DNA of 64,000 nt from Roseiarcus sp963809245 (GTDB lineage: Bacteria > Pseudomonadota > Alphaproteobacteria > Rhizobiales > Beijerinckiaceae), in assembly GCA_963809245.1 (NCBI GenBank), contig CAWEIU010000003.1, positions 806,001 through 870,000 on the forward strand, given 5' to 3'. The translations under genes and the position numbers were made by a program. Position 1 is the first letter of the stretch. Each line of letters starts with the position of its first letter. Shown in pieces: positions 34,779 to 43,351 of the stretch. The notes beneath the pieces were generated by a model. It was not told the origin of the DNA. It was given only the letters and a program-made list of their open reading frames with translations, and searched no databases.

Positions 34779-35771
34779 TTGAAGATTCTCGTGATCGGTG
34801 CGGCAGGGATGATCGGCCGCAAACTGTGCGATCGGCTGGCGCGTGAGGGCGCGCTCGCCGGCCAACCCATCGACGAGCTGCATCTCGTCGACATCGTGCC
34901 CCCTAGCCCGCCCTCGCTGGCGGATTTCCCCAGCAAATGCGAAGCGTTCGATCTTGCCGCGTCCTATGTCGCGCCGAAGCTGATCAGCGAGCGCCCGGAC
35001 GTAATTTTCCTGCTCGCCTCGATCGTGTCGGGCGAGGCGGAGGCCGATTTCGAGAAGGGCTACGCAATCAATCTCGACGGGACCCGGATGCTGTTCGAGG
35101 CGATCCGGCGCGAGAACCAGGCATCCGCAGGCGTCTATCGGCCGCGCGTCATTTTCACCTCGTCGATCGCCGTATTCGGCGCGCCCTTCGCCGAGACGAT
35201 CGACGACGAGTTCTTCACGACGCCGCTGACGAGCTACGGAACGCAAAAGGCCATCTGCGAGCTGCTGTTATCGGATTATTCGCGCCGTGGCTTCCTGTCG
35301 GGCGTGGGCTTGCGCCTGCCGACGATCTGCGTGCGGCCGGGCGCCCCCAATCGCGCCGCGTCCGGCTTCTTCTCTGGCATCATCCGGGAGCCGCTCGCAG
35401 GCAAGGAGGCGATCTTGCCCGTGCCGGACACCGTGCGCCACTGGCACGCCTCGCCGCGCTCGGCGGTTGGCTTCCTGCTCCACGCGGCGGCCCTCGACCT
35501 CGCCGAGCTGGGCGGGCGGCGCAACCTGACAATGCCTGGCGTCTCGGCGACGGTGGCCGATCAGATCGAAGCGCTACGCGCGGCGGCCGGCGACGCCGCC
35601 GTGCGGCTGATCCGCCGCGAGCGCGACGAAACCATCGAGCGCATTGTCGCCGGATGGCCGACGCGCTTCGACGCCAGCCGCGCGCGCGGCCTCGGCTTCG
35701 CCGCCGAAACGAATTTCGCGCAAATCATCCAGGCCTACCGGGAAGATGACTATGTCGGGCCTGCTGCCTGA
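34779..35771 (+). CDS. NAD-dependent epimerase/dehydrogenase, DenD-like
   Basis: Extended short-chain dehydrogenase of 330 residues. The Rossmann motif GAAGMIG is at the N-terminus, the active-site Ser in FTSSIAVFG and the YxxxK as SYGTQKA. The overall pattern (VGLRLPTICVRPGAPNRAASGFFSGI, then VRHWHASPRSAVGFLLHAA) is that of D-erythronate dehydrogenase DenD, which oxidises four-carbon sugar acids to 2-keto acids; no other denD-pathway gene is near, so the assignment is by family. The TTG start at 34779 follows AGAGG; the frame is open to 34749 without homology. Its end overlaps the following kinase gene by 20 bp. The 34599-34778 gap shows no gene. Confidence 0.82.
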   Translation: MKILVIGAAGMIGRKLCDRLAREGALAGQPIDELHLVDIVPPSPPSLADFPSKCEAFDLAASYVAPKLISERPDVIFLLASIVSGEAEADFEKGYAINLDGTRMLFEAIRRENQASAGVYRPRVIFTSSIAVFGAPFAETIDDEFFTTPLTSYGTQKAICELLLSDYSRRGFLSGVGLRLPTICVRPGAPNRAASGFFSGIIREPLAGKEAILPVPDTVRHWHASPRSAVGFLLHAAALDLAELGGRRNLTMPGVSATVADQIEALRAAAGDAAVRLIRRERDETIERIVAGWPTRFDASRARGLGFAAETNFAQIIQAYREDDYVGPAA

Positions 35772-37305
35772 AAATCCTGCGCTTGGCCGCCCTACCGGTC
35801 CTATCGTCGATCTGTCTGGCGACCAGGCTCGCGACGAAGTCGGCGCCCCGCGCGCGACCGGCCGGCCGCAAGCCTTCGGGCTGGCCGGGCGGCTGTTGCT
35901 GCTGACCATCGGCTTCGTCCTGCTGACGATGGCGTTCTGGTACACCACGCGCATCGCGGCCTATCGCGACAATTGGATGCGCGACCGGCTGATGGTTGCC
36001 CATACCGCCATAATGCTGTTCGGCGACACGAACGAACCGACGCTGCCGAAGGATCTCGCAACCAAGATCCTGGAGACCGTCGACGCCCAGAGCATCGCCG
36101 TCAAACTGCCGAACGGGCATCGTCTCGTCGCGAGTTCGGGAACCGATCCGCACGTCGACGAAACCTACGAGGTCGGCGACGGGCCGATCGTGGACGGCAA
36201 TCAGGCGACCTTCCGAACCCTTTTCGCCGAACCGGGCTCGGTGATCCGCATCGTTGGTCGCGTGCCGAGCGACGGAGCGTTGGTCGACGTCACGATCGAC
36301 CAGACGCCGCTGATCGACGCGCTGTGGCGGATTTCCCGCAATTTCCTCACCCTGTCGTTGATCGTCTCCGCGGTCGTGACCTGCGTGCTTTGGGCGGCGC
36401 TCTGGTGGATGGTCATCCGGCCGGTGCGGCGCCTCACTTCGAGCATCATGGCCTTCGGCGAGCGTCCGCAAGAAAAGCCGATCGACGTGGGGCGGATGCG
36501 CAACGACGAAATCGGCCGGGCTGAAACCGCGCTCGCCGCGATGCAGGGCTCGCTCGCGCGCGAGCTGAGCCAGCGCAAGCGCCTCGCCGAACTGGGCATG
36601 GCCGTCGCGCGCATCAACCACGATCTGCGCAACATGCTTTCGGCGGCGCAGCTCATCTCCGACCGCCTCACGACCATCCGCGATCCGCTGGCGCAGCGTC
36701 TGGCGCCCAGGCTGGTGGCGACGCTCGATCGCGCCATTCTGTTCTGCCAGTCGACGCTCACTTACGGCGGGGGGCGCGAACAGGCCCCCTCGCCCCGCAC
36801 CTTCGACCTGCGCGAGCTCGCGCGGCAGATCGTGGAGACGGCGGAAGCCCAGCAGCCGGGCGCGATCGCCTATACGATCGACATCCCCCCCAATTTCGAA
36901 CTGCACGCCGATCCGGACCATGTGCTGCGCGTCATCGAAAATCTCTGCCGCAACGCCGCGCAGGTGTTGTGCAGCCACGGTTCGCAGAGCGGCCGGCCGC
37001 CGGCGATCCGCCTCGCCGCCATCCGCACCGACGGCGTCGCCCTGATCGAGATCAGCGACAGCGGCCCGGGCTTTCCGGAAGAACACCGCGCGCGCATCTT
37101 CGAGCCGTTTCACATGTCGACGCGCTACGACGGCGCTGGCCTCGGCCTCGCCATCGCGTCCGATCTCGTGGCGCGCAACGGCGGTTCGATCAGTCTCGCC
37201 GAGTCGAAAAGCGACGATTTTTACTGCGGCGCGCGCTTCCTGATTACCCTGCCGACGCCTGAGGAAAGCGGACATAAGCTCATGCGGGTCGCGCGCGGAT
37301 CGTAA
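35752..37305 (+). CDS. Sensor histidine kinase (orphan, HAMP type)
   Basis: Membrane sensor kinase of 517 residues. TM1 (~43-63), a periplasmic sensor region (~64-198), TM2 (~200-225), then a HAMP-like segment (VIRPVRRLTSSIMAF). The phosphoaccepting His lies in ARINHDLRNMLSA, followed by an HATPase domain (N-box ENLCRNAAQVL, G-boxes EISDSGPGFPE and GAGLGLAIAS). The start at 35752 lies 20 bp inside the upstream dehydrogenase gene, with GGGAAG upstream. No response regulator is next to it, so it is an orphan here. The overlap suggests cotranscription, but a functional link with a sugar-acid dehydrogenase is not established. Confidence 0.88.
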   Translation: MSGLLPENPALGRPTGPIVDLSGDQARDEVGAPRATGRPQAFGLAGRLLLLTIGFVLLTMAFWYTTRIAAYRDNWMRDRLMVAHTAIMLFGDTNEPTLPKDLATKILETVDAQSIAVKLPNGHRLVASSGTDPHVDETYEVGDGPIVDGNQATFRTLFAEPGSVIRIVGRVPSDGALVDVTIDQTPLIDALWRISRNFLTLSLIVSAVVTCVLWAALWWMVIRPVRRLTSSIMAFGERPQEKPIDVGRMRNDEIGRAETALAAMQGSLARELSQRKRLAELGMAVARINHDLRNMLSAAQLISDRLTTIRDPLAQRLAPRLVATLDRAILFCQSTLTYGGGREQAPSPRTFDLRELARQIVETAEAQQPGAIAYTIDIPPNFELHADPDHVLRVIENLCRNAAQVLCSHGSQSGRPPAIRLAAIRTDGVALIEISDSGPGFPEEHRARIFEPFHMSTRYDGAGLGLAIASDLVARNGGSISLAESKSDDFYCGARFLITLPTPEESGHKLMRVARGS

Positions 37306-37391
37306 CAACAGCGCGAGCGCGCAAAAAGGGACGTGCGCCGAAGCCCGTCTGGCGTTATGCCAGCGAGCGTCTCCCTCAGCTTCAGGCCTGC

Positions 37392-38285
37392 ATGTCCGCC
37401 GTCTCCTCTCCCGCCTCCAGCACGATGACGGGCGTTGCGCTGGCCGTCTCTGGCTGGGCGGTCTTCAGCCTGCAGGACGCGATCGTGAAGAAGCTCGTCG
37501 AGGACCTGCCTGTCCCCGAGGTGCTGTTCGCGCGCTCGCTGGTCATCCTCGCCATCTCAGGCCTTTTCGCCAGCCGGGCCGACTTCGCCGCGATCGCCAA
37601 GCCGCGCAATCGCGTGGCGATCACGCTGCGGGCAGTCATCATCCTGTTCGCCTGGTTCGCCTATTACCGAGCCTCCCGCTCGCTGCAGCTCGCGGAGATG
37701 GTCACCTTTTATTTCGCGGGCCCGCTGTTCGTCGTCGCCATGTCGGGCCCCTTTCTGCGCGAGACCGTCGGCCCTGGCCGTTGGCTGGCGACGATCATCG
37801 GCTTCGGCGGCGTGCTGATCGCCGCGAACCCGACCGGCGTCGCCGATCTGACGCCGGCCCTCCTCGCTCTGTTCGCGGCGCTGTGCTGGGCGATCACGAC
37901 CTTGCTGGCGCGCACCTTGACCAAAGGCGTCAGCACTGGGGCGATGATGATTGGCAGCAATCTGGCTTTCCTCATCGCCTGCGGCGCGCTCGGCCCGAAG
38001 CTTTTCGTCTGGCCGACTCCGCACGCCTTGGCGCTGATGGCCGCGCTCGGCTGCGTCGGCTGCCTCGGTCAATATTTGTGGTTCGAGGGGATGCGCCGCG
38101 CCCAAGCCTCGCTGCTCGCGCCGCTGGAATATTCGATGCTCGCCTATGCGATCGTCTGGGGCTGGCTCATCTTCGGCGACTGGCCGCAGACACGCACCCT
38201 CCTCGGCGCGGCGGTCGTGCTCTCCAGCGGGCTATTCGTTCTGCTGTTGGAAGCGCGGCGCTATCGTATCGCGGCGCGCGCGTAA
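37392..38285 (+). CDS. EamA/DMT-family transporter
   Basis: Inner-membrane protein of 297 residues with about ten hydrophobic helices in two EamA repeats. The first repeat opens at VALAVSGWAVFSLQDAIVKKL, with the conserved FAWFAYYRASRSLQLAEMVTFYFAGPLFV. The second ends EYSMLAYAIVWGWLIFGDWP. DMT carriers of this type export amino acids or other small metabolites; the substrate is unknown. It lies 86 bp downstream of the kinase on the same strand. Confidence 0.88.
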   Translation: MSAVSSPASSTMTGVALAVSGWAVFSLQDAIVKKLVEDLPVPEVLFARSLVILAISGLFASRADFAAIAKPRNRVAITLRAVIILFAWFAYYRASRSLQLAEMVTFYFAGPLFVVAMSGPFLRETVGPGRWLATIIGFGGVLIAANPTGVADLTPALLALFAALCWAITTLLARTLTKGVSTGAMMIGSNLAFLIACGALGPKLFVWPTPHALALMAALGCVGCLGQYLWFEGMRRAQASLLAPLEYSMLAYAIVWGWLIFGDWPQTRTLLGAAVVLSSGLFVLLLEARRYRIAARA

Positions 38286-38290
38286 TGGCG

Positions 38291-38306
38291 TCCGCCGCCG
38301 GGCGGA
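38291..38306 (+). terminator. Small hairpin after the EamA gene
   Basis: TCCGCC (38291-38296) and GGCGGA (38301-38306) form a perfect GC-rich stem with a 4-nt loop, starting 5 bp after the EamA stop. No T-tract follows. The rest of the 38286-38464 gap shows no gene. Confidence 0.3.
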
Positions 38307-38464
38307 AGTCCGAGTTTACGCGGGCCGCCTCATCCATTATCTCTCCGCCCTCGCGGGCCGCGTCGGCGATTTCCTCGAATCGTCGCGCGGCCCGGGTTTC
38401 TCGATTGTCGCGCGCCGACGGCGAATACGGCGTCCCTTTTCGCCACGCGCGCTAGGAGCCCGAC

Positions 38465-39256
38465 ATGGCTGCACGCACGAACGCCGTCCAACGCAAGGAC
38501 GCGATCTGCTTTCTGTCCTCAGGGGCGCCGGAGGCCGACAACGCGCTCGCCACGCTCGTGGAGCGCTACGGCAATTGCTCTCCCGAAGAAGCCGACGTGA
38601 TCGTCGCGCTGGGCGGAGACGGGCTGATGCTGCAGACGCTGCACCGGACGATGAATGCGCCCAAACCCATCTACGGCATGAATCGCGGTTCGGTCGGCTT
38701 CCTGATGAACGAATACGCTGACCGCGGGCTGCGCAAGCGCGTGGCCGCCGCGCGGCCTTCGATCATCCATCCCCTGCTGATGCGCGCAACGAATGTGGCC
38801 GGCGAGGAGACGACCGCACGGGCGATCAACGAGGTCTCGCTGTTGCGCCAGACCTACCAGGCCGCCAAGCTCGCCATCAGCGTCGACGGCGCCGTGCGCA
38901 TGGCGGAACTGATCGCCGACGGCGTCCTGATTGCAACGCCGGCCGGCTCGACCGCTTACAATCTCTCCGCCAACGGCCCGATCCTGCCGCTCGACGCGAC
39001 GCTTATGGCGCTGACGCCAATCTCCGCCTTCCGGCCTCGCCGTTGGCGCGGCGCCCTGCTGTCGGATCGCGCGCGCGTCACGATCGACGCGATGGAAGCC
39101 GACAAGCGTCCGGTCGCCGCGGTCGCCGACCACTTCGAGATCCGCGAAGTCGCACGCGTCGAGGTCGAGACCGACCACGCCACGTCGCTGATCCTGCTGC
39201 ACGACCCCGGGCATTCGCTCGACGAGCGCATCTTGCGCGAGCAGTTCGGATATTGA
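38465..39256 (+). CDS. nadK: NAD kinase
   Basis: Phosphorylates NAD+ to NADP+ in the cytosol; 263 residues, the usual size for alphaproteobacterial NadK. The diagnostic GGDG motif is in VIVALGGDGLMLQTLH, followed by YGMNRGSVGFLMNEY and the NE/GSTAYNLSANGPILPL block. AGGAG lies 9 nt before the ATG. The Nudix gene follows after 34 bp on the same strand, so the pair is probably cotranscribed and both act on nucleotide cofactors. Confidence 0.95.
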   Translation: MAARTNAVQRKDAICFLSSGAPEADNALATLVERYGNCSPEEADVIVALGGDGLMLQTLHRTMNAPKPIYGMNRGSVGFLMNEYADRGLRKRVAAARPSIIHPLLMRATNVAGEETTARAINEVSLLRQTYQAAKLAISVDGAVRMAELIADGVLIATPAGSTAYNLSANGPILPLDATLMALTPISAFRPRRWRGALLSDRARVTIDAMEADKRPVAAVADHFEIREVARVEVETDHATSLILLHDPGHSLDERILREQFGY

Positions 39257-39290
39257 TCGCTGCGGCGCGCGGCAACGAAGGAGCGGCCGG

Positions 39291-39869
39291 ATGGCTCGAT
39301 GCGTGACGATTCTTCACGAGACGCTTCTCAGCCAGAAGCGCTTCCGTCTCACCAGGACGAAAGCCGAGATTGAGGAGGCGGATGGAACCCACCGCACCTT
39401 CGAGCACGAGATCTACTATTACGGGCGGGCGGCCGCGGTGCTGCTCTATGATCCCATCCGCGGTCTCGTTCGCCTAGTCCAGCAATTCCGCCTCGCGGCC
39501 TATCTCGCCGACGGCGCGCTCGACACGATCGAAGCCTGCGCCGGCATGCTCGACGGCGACGAGCCGGAGGCCTGCGTGATCCGCGAAGCCTTCGAAGAGA
39601 CGGGCGTGCGTGTGCGCCATGCGACGCATGTCTTCGACGCCTACACGAGCCCCGGCGGCGTCACCGAGACCATCGCGTGCTTCGTCGCGCCCTACGGCGC
39701 GGAGGATTGCGTCGGCGAGGGCGGCGGCGTCGACGCCGACGAGCACATCGAGATCCTCGAAGTCCCGTTCGACCAGGCGCTCACGATGATCGAAAGCGGC
39801 GCCATCCGCGACGCCAAGACGATCGCCCTGCTGTACTACGCGAAGACAAAAGGCTGTTTTGACCCTTAG
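39291..39869 (+). CDS. nudK: NudK-like Nudix hydrolase
   Basis: Hydrolyses nucleoside diphosphate sugars such as GDP-mannose or ADP-ribose; 192 residues. The Nudix box reads GMLDGDEPEACVIREAFEET, one residue shorter between the Glu residues than the canonical box, as I recall for E. coli NudK. The N-terminal EIYYYGRAAAVLLYDPIRG and LVRLVQQFRLAAYL segments also fit NudK. AAGGAG lies 9 nt before the ATG. It is probably cotranscribed with nadK. A palindromic repeat begins 31 bp after its stop. Confidence 0.83.
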   Translation: MARCVTILHETLLSQKRFRLTRTKAEIEEADGTHRTFEHEIYYYGRAAAVLLYDPIRGLVRLVQQFRLAAYLADGALDTIEACAGMLDGDEPEACVIREAFEETGVRVRHATHVFDAYTSPGGVTETIACFVAPYGAEDCVGEGGGVDADEHIEILEVPFDQALTMIESGAIRDAKTIALLYYAKTKGCFDP

Positions 39870-39899
39870 GACTTTTTGCGTTTAGTCTGAACCGTCCCC

Positions 39900-39988
39900 G
39901 TCATTGCGAGCGAAGCGAAGCAATCCAGCGGCGCCGACGATGCAAGTGGAGGAATGGATTGCTTCATCGCTGCGCTCTTCGCAATGAC
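39900..39988. repeat. Palindromic intergenic repeat, copy 1
   Basis: An ~89-bp element with inverted ends GTCATTGCGAG and CTTCGCAATGAC, and inner inverted arms GAAGCAATCCA and TGGATTGCTTC. Two more copies are at 54663-54752 and 58234-58322. It resembles REP/RUP-type elements common in Rhizobiales and can fold into a long hairpin at the nudK 3' end. Confidence 0.85.
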
Positions 39989-40006
39989 GATTCAACGTAA
40001 CAACGC

Positions 40007-40450
40007 CTAGTCGATGTGGCGCGCGATGTTCTTCACTTGCTCGCCCCAGCCGCGATCGTTCATGCGAAACGCTTCCTCGCGCCGAGCTTCAGGGACGCGG
40101 TCAAAACCGGATTCGGTGATGACGAGTCGAGTTCCCGTATCCGTCGGCTGTAGCCGGAATTCGACGAGCGTCGGCTGCTCCCCCGAGTAATCCGCGTCGG
40201 GATCGATCGCGTAAGGGCGCCAGGTAAAGGCGAACAGCCGCTCCGGCTCGATCGCCTTCACCGTCGCTTGCCAGACGAGATGCTCATAGCCGGGATGCGC
40301 GATCTTGCCGCGCGCCGTCTCGCCGACCACGAACGGCCCCTCCAGGGCGACGCCAAACCATGCGCCGAACTCCCCGTGATCGGTCAAAGCGCGCCAGACG
40401 CGCGACACGGGCGCGGTGAGTTCGACGGACTTCTCAATGCGATCGCTCAT
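40007..40450 (-). CDS. SRPBCC/AHSA1-type protein
   Basis: Cytosolic START-like protein of 147 residues in the activator-of-Hsp90 homologue 1 (AHSA1/YndB) group. The pattern is IEKSVELTAPVSRVWRALTD, FGAWFGVALEGPF, ERLFAFTWRPYAID and TGTRLVITESGFDRVPEAR. These proteins bind hydrophobic ligands in a helix-grip cavity; no specific role can be assigned. It sits alone between the repeat and a small secreted protein on the same strand. The 40451-40540 gap shows no gene. Confidence 0.85.
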   Translation of the reverse strand: MSDRIEKSVELTAPVSRVWRALTDHGEFGAWFGVALEGPFVVGETARGKIAHPGYEHLVWQATVKAIEPERLFAFTWRPYAIDPDADYSGEQPTLVEFRLQPTDTGTRLVITESGFDRVPEARREEAFRMNDRGWGEQVKNIARHID

Positions 40451-40540
40451 GGGCGCCCCCCGTCGCTCCCATACCTACGCACCCCACGAGCAATCCGCAA
40501 TCGCGCGTGGGCTTTTTGGCTCAGACCGCGGCGATTGGAT

Positions 40541-40756
40541 TTACTGTTCGTCTGGGACGCAGCGATAGCCGTTCCCGTTCGGCGCATTGATTCCATGGAA
40601 GCCGGGCGAGCACTTGTCGACGTACCATTGCACCTTCGTCGCCGAAGTCTTGGCGATGGGCGGCGGCATCATCGCCGCTTGCGCGACCGCGTTAACGCAC
40701 AGCAGGATCCCGACGGCGAAAGCGCTCTTCAATGCGGCGCGTTTCAACAACGTCAT
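40541..40756 (-). CDS. Small secreted protein with Cys pair
   Basis: Predicted exported protein of 71 residues. The signal peptide (LKSAFAVGILLCVNAVAQA) precedes a ~43-residue mature part containing two Cys (CSPGFHGINAPNGNGYRC) that could form a disulphide. The start at 40756 follows AGGAG with 8-nt spacing; the frame continues upstream without coding character. I do not recognise a family with a known function; similar short Cys-pair proteins occur widely in Hyphomicrobiales. The 40757-40984 gap shows no gene. Confidence 0.65.
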   Translation of the reverse strand: MTLLKRAALKSAFAVGILLCVNAVAQAAMMPPPIAKTSATKVQWYVDKCSPGFHGINAPNGNGYRCVPDEQ

Positions 40757-40984
40757 GTTCGTTTCTCCTGGGGCCGGCGCGGAACGCGCTCTCCCCGTTC
40801 CCCCATAGGAAACCATGAAGGTTTGCGGAAAACGTGGCGAGGGGCGGCGGCGCCGGCGCGGCGGCGATGATTTTTTCGCGAGGAATACGTCGCCGCGCCT
40901 CGGTCCAACCTCTCGCGATTGGCACAGACCGCAGCGGATGGAGCTTTGTCCGCCTCCCGCTCCGCCACAATGGCTAGCCGGCTG

Positions 40985-41809
40985 TCAGAACTCGCTCTTC
41001 TTCGGCCGATTGCGCTTGCGCGTCTGAACCTCGACGCGTGGGCCCTCGACGAGGCGCACCACCGCGCCCCAGAGTGTGCGAATGTCCTGCTCGGTGAGCG
41101 CCATGCGGTGGAGCATGTTGCGCAGGTTGCGCCGCATGCCAGGCTTCTTGGTGATGGGGCGGAAGAAGCCGGCGTCGTCGAGCTTGCCCTCGAGGAACTC
41201 GAAGAAGGCGAGCGTCATCTCGCGCGTCGCGGGCGGCGAAGCGGCGCGTGCGACGGCCGGCGTCGGCGGCGCATCGCCATGGGCGTTCTTGAACCATTCA
41301 TAGCCGACGAGCAACACCGCCTGGGCGAGGTTGAGCGAGGCGTAGGCGGGGTTGGCGGGGAAGGTGAGAACGGCGTCGGCCACCGCGACCTCGTCGTTGT
41401 CGAGGCCGGTACGCTCGGGCCCGAACAGGACGCCACGTTTCTGCCCGGCCTCGGCCGTCTCCGCCATCGCGAAAGACGGGGCGACGACCGGCTTCATCTG
41501 GCCCCGTTCGCGCGCGGTCGCGGCGTAGAGAAAATGCAGGTCGCCGACCGCCGCCTCGAGGCTGTCGAACACGCGCGCCCCGTCGAGCAAATGCGCCGCC
41601 CCAGCGGCCGCCGCATAAGCGACGTCGCGATATTCGCCGACCCGCGGCCAGCCTTCCCTGGGATTGACGAGCCTCAAGTCGTCGAGGCCGAAATTCGCCA
41701 TCGCGCGGGCGCACATGCCGATATTCACGGCGAGCTGCGGGCGCACGAGGATAACCGCTGGCCCGCCGGCGAACACCGCTCTGCTCCGATCCGTTCCGGC
41801 GCCGACCAT
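40985..41809 (-). CDS. trmJ: tRNA/rRNA 2'-O-methyltransferase, TrmJ-like
   Basis: SPOUT-fold methyltransferase of 274 residues, probably TrmJ, which methylates the ribose of tRNA nucleotide 32. Motifs: AVILVRPQLAVNIGMCARAMANFGL (motif 1), VLFGPERTGLDNDEV (motif 2) and FPANPAYASLNLAQAVLLVGYE (motif 3, S-adenosylmethionine knot). The C-terminal helix region is typical of TrmJ. The start at 41809 gives the standard N-terminus. It is the last gene of a tight three-gene set with the ELM1-like and Tat-signal genes (gaps 4 and 6 bp). Confidence 0.87.
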   Translation of the reverse strand: MVGAGTDRSRAVFAGGPAVILVRPQLAVNIGMCARAMANFGLDDLRLVNPREGWPRVGEYRDVAYAAAAGAAHLLDGARVFDSLEAAVGDLHFLYAATARERGQMKPVVAPSFAMAETAEAGQKRGVLFGPERTGLDNDEVAVADAVLTFPANPAYASLNLAQAVLLVGYEWFKNAHGDAPPTPAVARAASPPATREMTLAFFEFLEGKLDDAGFFRPITKKPGMRRNLRNMLHRMALTEQDIRTLWGAVVRLVEGPRVEVQTRKRNRPKKSEF

Positions 41810-41813
41810 GGCT

Positions 41814-42788
41814 CTAAGCCCCTGCTGCCCGGGAGGCGTGGAAACGCCGCGCGATCTCGCGCGCGACGACGCCGCTGGAATCGATCGGCTCATAGGAGAA
41901 GCGTTCGATCGCGCCGGCGAAGCGCCGCACCGCGCCCAATCGCTGCAAAGCGTCGATCGCGCCGGCGAGCTTGCGCGATCCGCCGCCCGAGGGTTCGAAG
42001 ACATGCACCGGCGCGCCGGTTGCGGTCGCCTCGCCAACCATATTGGCGCTATCGCCGGTCACCAGGATGGCGTCGGCGAGGGCGAGAAGGGAAGCGTAGG
42101 GGTTGTCGCCGTGCCCATCCCAGACGAACCCGGGCGCATCGCCAATCCCCTTGCGCACCGCCGCGATGAGGTCCGGCGTCGTGCGGCGGGAGGGCGTCGC
42201 CGCCACTCTGTAGCCTTGAGCGACGATCGCGCGGACCGCTTGCTCGAGCCGCGCGACATCCTCGGCGGTAAAATGCTGAGCGCCGCTCGGGCCGCCCAGC
42301 ACGATCGCGCAGCGCGGCCCCGGCACGGCGGCGACCCGCGAATCGGGCTCGGCGCGAACCGCCGCGAGCCGGCGCGGCGAGAAGGGATGCGGCGAGGTGA
42401 GAGTCGTCAGGACGTTGGGCCCGCGCAAGCTATCGTGCTCGGGCGTCCAGATGAGGTCCATGCTGGCGCGCGAGAAGCGCGGATCCTGGAGATACGCCGC
42501 GAACACGCGCGCGCCCCCTGCGCGCTTGAAGGCGCGGATATAAGGCACGGTGACCCGTCCGCAGGCGATCACGACATCCGGCAGCGGCTCTTTCAGAAGC
42601 ACCCCGTCGCGCGGGTCGACCGGCCCGTAGGGCGCAAGGCGGCCAAACAGCCAGCGCGGCTCGACCGACTGTTTCTGATAGGGGACGCCGAGCGCCTCGG
42701 CGACCCCGATCGCATTGGTCTCGTGCCCCGCTTTGCCGGAGCCGAGCAGCAGGACACGCACGCCCTCGTCAAGCCGCGCGTCCGGCAT
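41814..42788 (-). CDS. ELM1-family protein
   Basis: Protein of 324 residues in the family named after mitochondrial fission protein ELM1, common in alphaproteobacteria. The GT-B-like pattern is visible: LLLGSGKAGHETNAIGVAEALG, LIWTPEHDSLRGPNVLTTLTSPHPFSPRRL, CAIVLGGPSGAQHF and ADAILVTGDSANMVGEATATGAPVHVFEP. The fold suggests glycosyltransferase relatives; the bacterial function is unknown. It lies 4 bp before the TrmJ-like gene. Confidence 0.85.
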   Translation of the reverse strand: MPDARLDEGVRVLLLGSGKAGHETNAIGVAEALGVPYQKQSVEPRWLFGRLAPYGPVDPRDGVLLKEPLPDVVIACGRVTVPYIRAFKRAGGARVFAAYLQDPRFSRASMDLIWTPEHDSLRGPNVLTTLTSPHPFSPRRLAAVRAEPDSRVAAVPGPRCAIVLGGPSGAQHFTAEDVARLEQAVRAIVAQGYRVAATPSRRTTPDLIAAVRKGIGDAPGFVWDGHGDNPYASLLALADAILVTGDSANMVGEATATGAPVHVFEPSGGGSRKLAGAIDALQRLGAVRRFAGAIERFSYEPIDSSGVVAREIARRFHASRAAGA

Positions 42789-42794
42789 GGATGA

Positions 42795-43301
42795 TTAGAG
42801 CCCCATCTGCCCCGGCAGCCATTGCGCGAAGCTCTGAGCGAGCGTCTCGACCCGGCGGCGCGTAATGTCCAATTGATAGGGCAAATTCTGGTAGGTGTTG
42901 GCGCCGACCGCGGAGTACAGCGGATAGGACGCGATCTGCTGGCCGCGGGGGCTCAGCACGATGGCCTGTCCCTGGATGCCGTCGATCGCGTCGGCGACCG
43001 GATTGCCGAACGTGGAGTGCTCGGGCCCGAGGAAAACCTCGTCGATCCGCGCCACCAGCGTCGGCGCGCCGCGGTCGCCGGGCGCGAGATAGCGCGCAAA
43101 GGAGTGATGCAGCGCCGCCGGCAACACCGCCGCGACCCAGTTCGCGTAGTCGTCGCCTCCGTTGCTGCGCAACGGCGTGACATCGACGCGGATCGCGCTG
43201 AAGCGCGCGCCTTCCGGCGCGGCGAGCGCGACGCCCGGCGCCAGCACGAGTGCAGCCACGGCCGTCAGCGCGGCGCGGCGCGTCACAAGGCGATTGTCCA
43301 T
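42795..43301 (-). CDS. Exported protein with twin-arginine-like signal, unknown function
   Basis: Protein of 168 residues. The N-terminus VTRRAALTAVAALVLAPGVALA looks like a Tat or Sec signal, cleaved near ALAAPE (about residue 27). The mature part has no motif I recognise; the pattern FSAIRVDVTPLRSNGGDDYANWVAAVLPAAL resembles hypothetical proteins of Hyphomicrobiales, and the middle (TLVARIDEVFLG) resembles small outer-membrane-associated lipoprotein-like folds only vaguely. AGGAG lies upstream of the start at 43301. First gene of the set with ELM1 and TrmJ. Confidence 0.72.
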   Translation of the reverse strand: MDNRLVTRRAALTAVAALVLAPGVALAAPEGARFSAIRVDVTPLRSNGGDDYANWVAAVLPAALHHSFARYLAPGDRGAPTLVARIDEVFLGPEHSTFGNPVADAIDGIQGQAIVLSPRGQQIASYPLYSAVGANTYQNLPYQLDITRRRVETLAQSFAQWLPGQMGL

Positions 43302-43351
43302 CGTAGTCCTCTCCTGAGCTACGCCCAATGCCCGTGCAGCGGGCGTGCTGC

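Noticed and set aside
35725..37308. 527-codon open frame on the minus strand
   Set aside because: Antisense to the orphan histidine kinase, which has complete catalytic boxes.
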